This document shows, one piece after another, positions 57,901 through 64,000 of a DNA stretch of 64,000 nucleotides. The notes below the pieces were generated by a model. That model was given only the letters and a program-made list of their open reading frames with translations, did not search any database and was not told the origin of the DNA. A program made the position numbers and the translations under genes. Each line of letters begins with the position of its first letter. Positions within the stretch are counted from its first letter, which is position 1. Location of the stretch: assembly GCA_963556495.2 (NCBI GenBank), contig OY747709.1:17035900-17099899 (forward strand). Direction: 5' to 3'. The DNA comes from Valencia hispanica. Taxonomy: Eukaryota > Chordata > Actinopteri > Cyprinodontiformes > Valenciidae.

Positions 57901-60900
57901 GCTTGACAACAGAAATTGGCCCCAGGACATGACGAATAAGTAGAATGAGGGGGTGGGGGGCTGACAATCGAGTACGGCACTGAGCTTTTTAGAAGGCAGA
58001 AAGGTTGTGTCTGCCTCAGGGTGAGTTAAACTGTGCATGGCTTTACACAGAGATATTGGCCAAGTAAAACAAACACATGCTCGCACTGACGAGGAGGAAA
58101 GGGAGAAAGGTTAGCTTTAGAGGAATGGCCAGCGAGCAAAAGAGATCTTGTAAAAATAAAGCAGAGCGAGATATAAACACAGTGTCAGATCTGTATCAGA
58201 GCAGCTCTCCGGTCATTTCTAGGGGCAAGAGAGCCTGGCTTTGTCTTTCCCCTCATTTATTTCACTTCCACTCTTTCATCCCTGAACTGCACAAACCCTG
58301 AGTGAAATGGTAACATGTCATGTCAGTCTGTTTATATCCAGGGTGACAACAAGTAATTAGCAATCCGGGGGTACCTGGATTCAGGGAACAGAAGGGGTCT
58401 CTGATGGGGGAGGAGAGCTGGGTAACATGAGCCAGAGGTCACGGTGGTAGAGGTAAAGGAGGGGGGGGGACAAGGAGCCATAAAGGTGTAGGGGCTGACG
58501 GAAGTGTGGGCATGTGGCTCAGGAGGGGGGTTGGGGACATTAGCGAAAAAGATTAGTTGACCAATGGAGCAGCTGTGAAGGCATTACATTTGTTTTACAA
58601 TTGCACCCAGGCTTTCATCTGGAGTTGTTAACAAACACAATAAATTCCCTGATCCCCTTTCACCTCTTACTCTCTATGTTCCCTCGCACTCAGGAAAACA
58701 GGAGGAGGGAAACACAGAGTGAAAACAGAAGACAAGGAGGTTGAAATCGAGACTGGAAGGATCTCAGGAAGCCAACCCTGGTTGACACAAAGCTTCCGGA
58801 GACCAGAGTTGTGCTCGTTTCCATCATTTCCAGACAACCAGGCGGAAAAAGCAACACCATCCTACCACACCTCCCCAAGCCAACAGGCCGAATGCTGACG
58901 GCCGTCGACTTCCTGACCAGAGGAAGTGACCAGAACAGGACCAAATGCACCAATAAACAAAACGACTTATCAGACAGGACAACAAAATGGAAAGCAGCTG
59001 AGTGAGGCCGCGCAGTGTTGATCGACAATGAAAAACCCTGAGCCAACGGGTCGGCGAGTCACTGAGGGATTAGGTGACCTCCGGTTTCCGCTGAGGGCTC
59101 GTCCTGTTAGGAGCGAATGGTGGGAGGGTGGGTGCTGGGCTGCACTGGGGGGCATGACTGACTGATTGCGGGGAAGGAAAGTGCTGACCTCACACACCAG
59201 CAGTACAATACAAAGCGCTTCACATTGCTCTGCACTCCCCCCACCAAAACACTCACACACATACATAAACACAGCCTTCAGGCTCAGGAATGTCACCAAG
59301 AGGAAATATGTCCCGACTTTCATGGCATAACCAACACACATACACACATGCTTGAAGGCTAAAAATGGGTAACAATCAACTTTTAATGTCAAGACAAAAT
59401 ATGGAGACTGCAACCTCAACTAAACAGTAAATGAAATATATATGAATCAAATTATGGTCTGAATTTATAGTAAACTAACATCAAATTGTGTCACTAACTA
59501 ATTTCTGTGCTATCCTTACCAATACAACACCCTCGAAAGTTTCACATTCCAAAGTGCTACAATTTTTGTCATCTATTACTGGAGTCTTTTAATGAATGTC
59601 AAGTAACTAGAATAGAGTAATGTTCCCCCACCAACCTTGTAGCTGCATACTGCCAGTCACCAGGGTGAAGCAGGACTCCTACACGTTTCCTCCATTTACA
59701 AAAAAAAAAAAGTTTGGCCACACTTATGTGGTGCTGAACCAACAGGACCGACAACCATCACTCTTAGTATGGTAATGCTTTTTTTAAACTACCGGAGCAG
59801 GTAGCTTGAATAATTAGTTCGCCAATGTCAACTTGTCAGTCTTTTGTGTTAGACCTACTCTACAAAATATAGAACAACAAAAAGGTACAATATTCTGCAC
59901 ACTAAGCACTAATAGATTTGCTGTGTGTTTCGTGTATATTTTTGCTGGTGTTTATGATCAAAATAAAAATAAATAACCGTTAAAATTACAATTATTCAAT
60001 TTCCTTTTAAAGAGCAATCAGATGAGGTTCTTTAAATCTTTATGCCAATACCTTGAAACTGTGGTATTTTTATTTAGGGTTATAATGGGCTAACAGTTTT
60101 ATACTGGCCCGTGCATATCGGAGCGTGTTCTGACGTACTGTATTGCCTCACAGAGAGGCACTGCTACACAGCTTTCAGCCACAAACTGTTCAAATGCAAA
60201 GCTGTTGTTAGAAATATACAATTTATACATTTTGACTTATTTTACTGTTTTTGTATGCTTTTATAGATTTAGGCTTGATCTATTTTATGATTTTCTCTAC
60301 GCTGATCTGTTAAGTCATATGATATGATAACAGTCTGCCTAATTCACAATTTGATTTGAAACCAAATGTTTGTAGAAGTGACCTGTTCTCTGAACATGTC
60401 TCACCCTATTTGCCATTTATAAAAATGTGGCCTAACAAGACAGAGCATGACAACATGCCCCCCATTAATCTAACCAACTGCCAAAAGATCAGAGACAATT
60501 CCTCAGCACAACATCTGAGAAATGCAATCATTCAAAGTAATCACAGTGTTTTTTAAGAGCCAAAAATAAATAAATAAAAGCCTGTTTATCAAAAATGTGT
60601 TGCAGAGTTGTCCGATAAGGCAGTGACTCAGCTTTTCTGTGACCATCTACAGAGACTGAGAATCAAGAGAAGCTTGGTGGAGCAGAAAATTTTGAGCGTG
60701 GGAGGGATTATCCCAGTGGACTGAGATGATTCCATTCTGTGAAATCCACCTTAAGCCTGTTAAATCGAATCACTGCCAACTCCTGGAGTGCTGCTGTGTC
60801 TCTTTGTACACACAACATCAGATAAGCTGAAATTGCCCAAGACGTTGCTTCAATTATCACGAACTCACAGGCTTCAGATACAAGCTGAATTTAAAACTCT

Positions 60901-62299
60901 ATTCCTGCCACAAAAGACTCAGGATCTCTCCCTTCTTCTCCAAGTAGACAATTAGCAGTCCATACCGTAGGCTCAATAGTGAAGTTCATCAACAAAAACA
61001 CAAACGGATGGCTAAAGTTTCATTTGTACCTCCAACTAAATGTTTACGCCCTAACCACCATGTGAATGCAACCGACTGTTGTTCCCCAATTGGCAGCATT
61101 GTTCTGATTTAGCCCCTATTTATTTTTACGAATCACTGCGGGAGAAAAGCATTTATCAGGGAGAAGTACTGTGAGCGTACACAGTCTAAATAGTCCCATC
61201 AGGGCTATGTGAAACGGGATGTTTAAAGTCTTTTTTTTTTTTTTTTTGCATCTTAGTTTGTTGCACTTGGGGCTGCTTGCACAACAATATGTGCCTGTGG
61301 GGGTAAACTATGTATAGCGCTGCAAAAATAATCATGGGAATAATGTGTTGAGATAAGAAACTACCAAATAAATACAAGATGAGAAGCAGAAAATTGAGGC
61401 TAAAATAGTCAACCCTCTGAGACGGGGAGGATGTGGGGTGAGGGGCACAGGACGGCAGCAGAGATTACACAAAGGCAAAAAAACAACAAAAAAAGCCAGC
61501 AGAACCAGTACTTACTCCACTGAAAAAGACCTAACACACCCAAGTCAATTACTACCCATACAAATCACTCACCGCAGCGTGCAGCTACGCTAAAGCTTAG
61601 TCACCAACTGTTCCTTACATCAGCCGAGGACGAGTTTGGAGACACAGACATGGAGGGAAGGAGTGGGAGAGGAGAAAATTGTTTACTGGAAGCTCCTTGG
61701 CGAGCTCCAACTTTACTGGAATTCAGAGGCAGTTGTTCCACCGACACGCCATTCTCTCCCGAGCACCAAAACAGGCGCTCTCCACGCTCCCAAACCGTGT
61801 CTCCATTTATATACAGAGCCCTGTGCAACCATCGTGTTAGATTAGGGCCTGTTTGCCGAGGCTTTAGGGGGACCTGGCGAGGTGTGGGCCGAGACAGTTA
61901 AACATAAAGAAAGCCGAGGATCAGCTGGTGCCGATCCAGATGACGGGTGACACGCAGTTATTACATTGTGCCAGGCTGGATTAAGGGTAAGGGAGGGGAA
62001 TGGGGTGAGTCACAAGTGGAAATTATTCAAAGTTAAACACCATTTAGCTAACTGTTTATTTTGTTCTGTGAAAATAGATTTTTATTTGTACTACAGATTT
62101 TAAAGTCAATGCCAAATTCACCGTAGGAACTAAAATATGTTACAGCAAGATGGATGAGGAAAGAACATCTAAAACATGAGAAACAGTGGTAATTCACTGC
62201 CCCAAATTCATACCACATAAACATTTCACAAACTTCAGTGTATTTGGGGGGGGGGGTTAGGTGACCAACAGCATATAATTGCAAAGTGGAATTAAAGTG
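54914..62299. other. epha2 intron 3 (incomplete), no exon seen
   Basis: More than 7 kb with CA-rich stretches near 55725 and 55898, an A run at 59701-59710 and purine-rich tracts near 58440-58530. A ligand-binding-domain exon of about 660 nt would be obvious on the minus strand and is absent. Regulatory elements may be present but cannot be recognised from one sequence. Confidence 0.75.
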
Positions 62300-63449
62300 A
62301 TTTATGGTTTTGAATTGAAAAAATCTGTGGCTTGCATTTTGATACAGCCATTCAGCTGATCTATTGCAGCTCCGACTGTCTAAAATCTTTTGCAGCCTTT
62401 AACAGGCTTTCTTCCAGGATTGCCCAATTTTACCCCCCATCCATCTTCCCATGTACTTTGACATGCTTCCCTGTCCAAGGCTGGAAAAAAACAAATCCAC
62501 ACAGCATGATGGTGCCGCCACCACCATTCATCTTCAACATGAAAATGGCATGCTCGTGGTGATTGTGCAGTATTGGTTTTGTGAGTTTTACGTGTAGGCT
62601 CTCATTTGACTGGATCACAGTCTTCCATTTGTTTGCTAAGTACATGAACAATCGTGTTCTTCTTACAAATCTTAAAAAAGCAATAAAAGACCAGTTTGTG
62701 GAGTGCATGACCAAGCGTTTTTCTGTTAACAGATACGCCCACCTGAGCTGTGGAGCTCTTCAGTTCCTCCAGTTAAATTAATGGGGATTAATGCTCTCCT
62801 TGCCCGGTCTGTCGGATTAGGTAGAGAGCCACGTCTTGCTAAGTCAGCGGTTGTTCTATGCTCTATATTTTGGTATGATAGACTGAACATTTCTCTGAAC
62901 AGAAGGAAGTGAGATATGGAGAGGTTGGCATATTCTGCACAGCTTCCTCCGTGGCCTGTCTGCTCTGTCCCTTGGTCTTCATGATGCTGTTTGTTCTCTA
63001 ATGTTCTCTTATAAACATCTGCAGCCTTCACACTGTGATTAACACATAACTGGTCTCCAATTACCACTTCTGGGAGTTCTAAAGGTATTTGATTGCATTA
63101 GATTTTATTTATGGGTATCAGAGAAAATGGGGTTGGATACGTATGTATGCAAATATTATTTTTTTTAATCCTCCACTTCCAAACAATGCACTGCTTTGTG
63201 TTGGTCTGGCGCAGGGGTCTCCACCCTGCAGCTCCAGAGCCACATATGGCTCTTTTGCAGAGAGTTTCCAAAACGGAATGAAAATGATGAAACAAAGAGC
63301 TTTTTTCTGTTTAGTTCTTTTGTTTTCTCATTAGTCTGCAAACAACATGTTCTCTCTTCCTTTTCCATAAATTCTGAACATGATGCATCGTGATGTGACA
63401 AAATGTGAAAATGTTCAAGGAGTATAAATACTTTTGCGAGGCACTGTAA
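62300..63449 (-). mobile_element. decayed Tc1-like transposon in epha2 intron 3
   Basis: The end at 63449 shows GTATAAATACTTTTGCGAGG and CACTG on the plus strand, a Tc1 TIR outer end. Minus-strand transposase pieces include MNGGGGTIMLCGFVFF and RRGSLPNPTDRARRALI. The left boundary is uncertain. The frame is broken. Confidence 0.75.
63208..63262. mobile_element. hAT terminal fragment inside the Tc1 fossil
   Basis: CAGGGGTCTCCACCCTGCAG followed by CTCCAGAGCCACATATGG resembles the ends of hAT-type elements common in fish. It sits within the Tc1 TIR region just after TTTGTGTTGGTCT, so it may be a later insertion. The partner end was not located. Confidence 0.4.
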
Positions 63450-64000
63450 TTACAGTCTTTTTAAGCTTCTCCATCAATCACGTGAGGATTGTGTATAAAA
63501 ATGTCTAAAACACCATTTGTAATACTGTCACAGAGAACAAAAGGCCCAGTTTGTGCCCCGCTACCGCCACTGGTTAGGATTTACAACCTGCAAAACTGCA
63601 AAACTCTTACAAGCCTTCGCAATGCACCAACTCTTCTATATATTTTTTTTTACTTTTTGCCCAATAATGTATGAACTCCAGGGACACCTTGGAGAAGACA
63701 GTTTCAAACAGCAATCTTCCCTTAAACAAGACGTTTAAAGGGGAAAAGAAGTATATAAGATAGAAGAAAGATTTATAAGAAAGAAAATAATATCTTAGAG
63801 AGAAGCTCTGAGAGAGAGGTGATCCTTCTGCCAGAGCTACCACCGCACCGAGAGGCAGTGAGGAGACGGAGACAGAAACCAGATGAAGTCACAGATCTTT
63901 ACTTTAACAGGTCCCACGGGGAAGACGAGTTATAAAACTGAGTGAAAACATGGCAGAACATGGAAAATTTCAACCTAAATATGGAGAAAAAACACCACAG
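63450..64000. other. epha2 intron 3, right edge of window
   Basis: No exon or repeat recognised up to the window end. Confidence 0.5.

Overview
The window is nuclear DNA of a bony fish, probably a percomorph teleost. The evidence is vertebrate split genes with GT-AG introns and fish-type Tc1/mariner, hAT-like and L2-like repeats, with no bacterial-style gene packing. The species cannot be named from the sequence.

The main gene is epha2 on the minus strand. It encodes an Eph-family receptor tyrosine kinase. Fourteen exons can be placed at base resolution, equivalent to human exons 4-17, running from 54913 down to the stop codon at 44122. They join in one open frame of 718 codons plus stop: the end of the cysteine-rich region, two fibronectin type III domains, the membrane span, juxtamembrane tyrosines, a kinase with all key residues, a SAM domain and a C-terminal tail. 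The signal peptide and ligand-binding domain (exons 1-3) are not present, so intron 3 runs past the right edge and is at least 9.1 kb long.

Downstream on the same strand, one clear exon at 4620-4704 and a probable one at 12010-12071 look like fam131c. FAM131C also lies next to EPHA2, on the same strand, in human 1p36. The rest of that gene must lie left of base 1 or is not recognisable.

Most of the remainder is intron, intergenic DNA and mobile elements. From left to right: a Tc1 terminal fragment in a TA microsatellite (1.2 kb); a Tc1 fossil (3.2-4.0 kb); a second type of Tc1/mariner fossil (6.5-7.4 kb); a perfect TAGA array of about 116 copies (9.3-9.8 kb); an almost intact Tc1 element with an uninterrupted 339-codon transposase whose third catalytic residue is Lys instead of Glu (10-11.5 kb); an L2-like LINE next to a Tc1 fragment (14-15.2 kb); a Tc1 element broken by one frameshift (17.4-18.9 kb); a multi-level nest of transposons (21.3-26.3 kb); a MITE inside a dispersed repeat (26.6-27.5 kb); an L2-like LINE next to a TA microsatellite (32.5-33.6 kb); and copies of a GGAT-tailed dispersed repeat (40.4-41.2 kb). 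The epha2 introns hold more transposon pieces, including a 201-bp hAT-type MITE just upstream of exon 8 and a 98-bp segment that occurs twice with one mismatch.

No wholly new biological system could be supported. The best leads are the dead but open transposase, the nested insertions whose order can be read from target duplications, the MITE at the exon 8 branch-point zone, and the 98-bp duplication.
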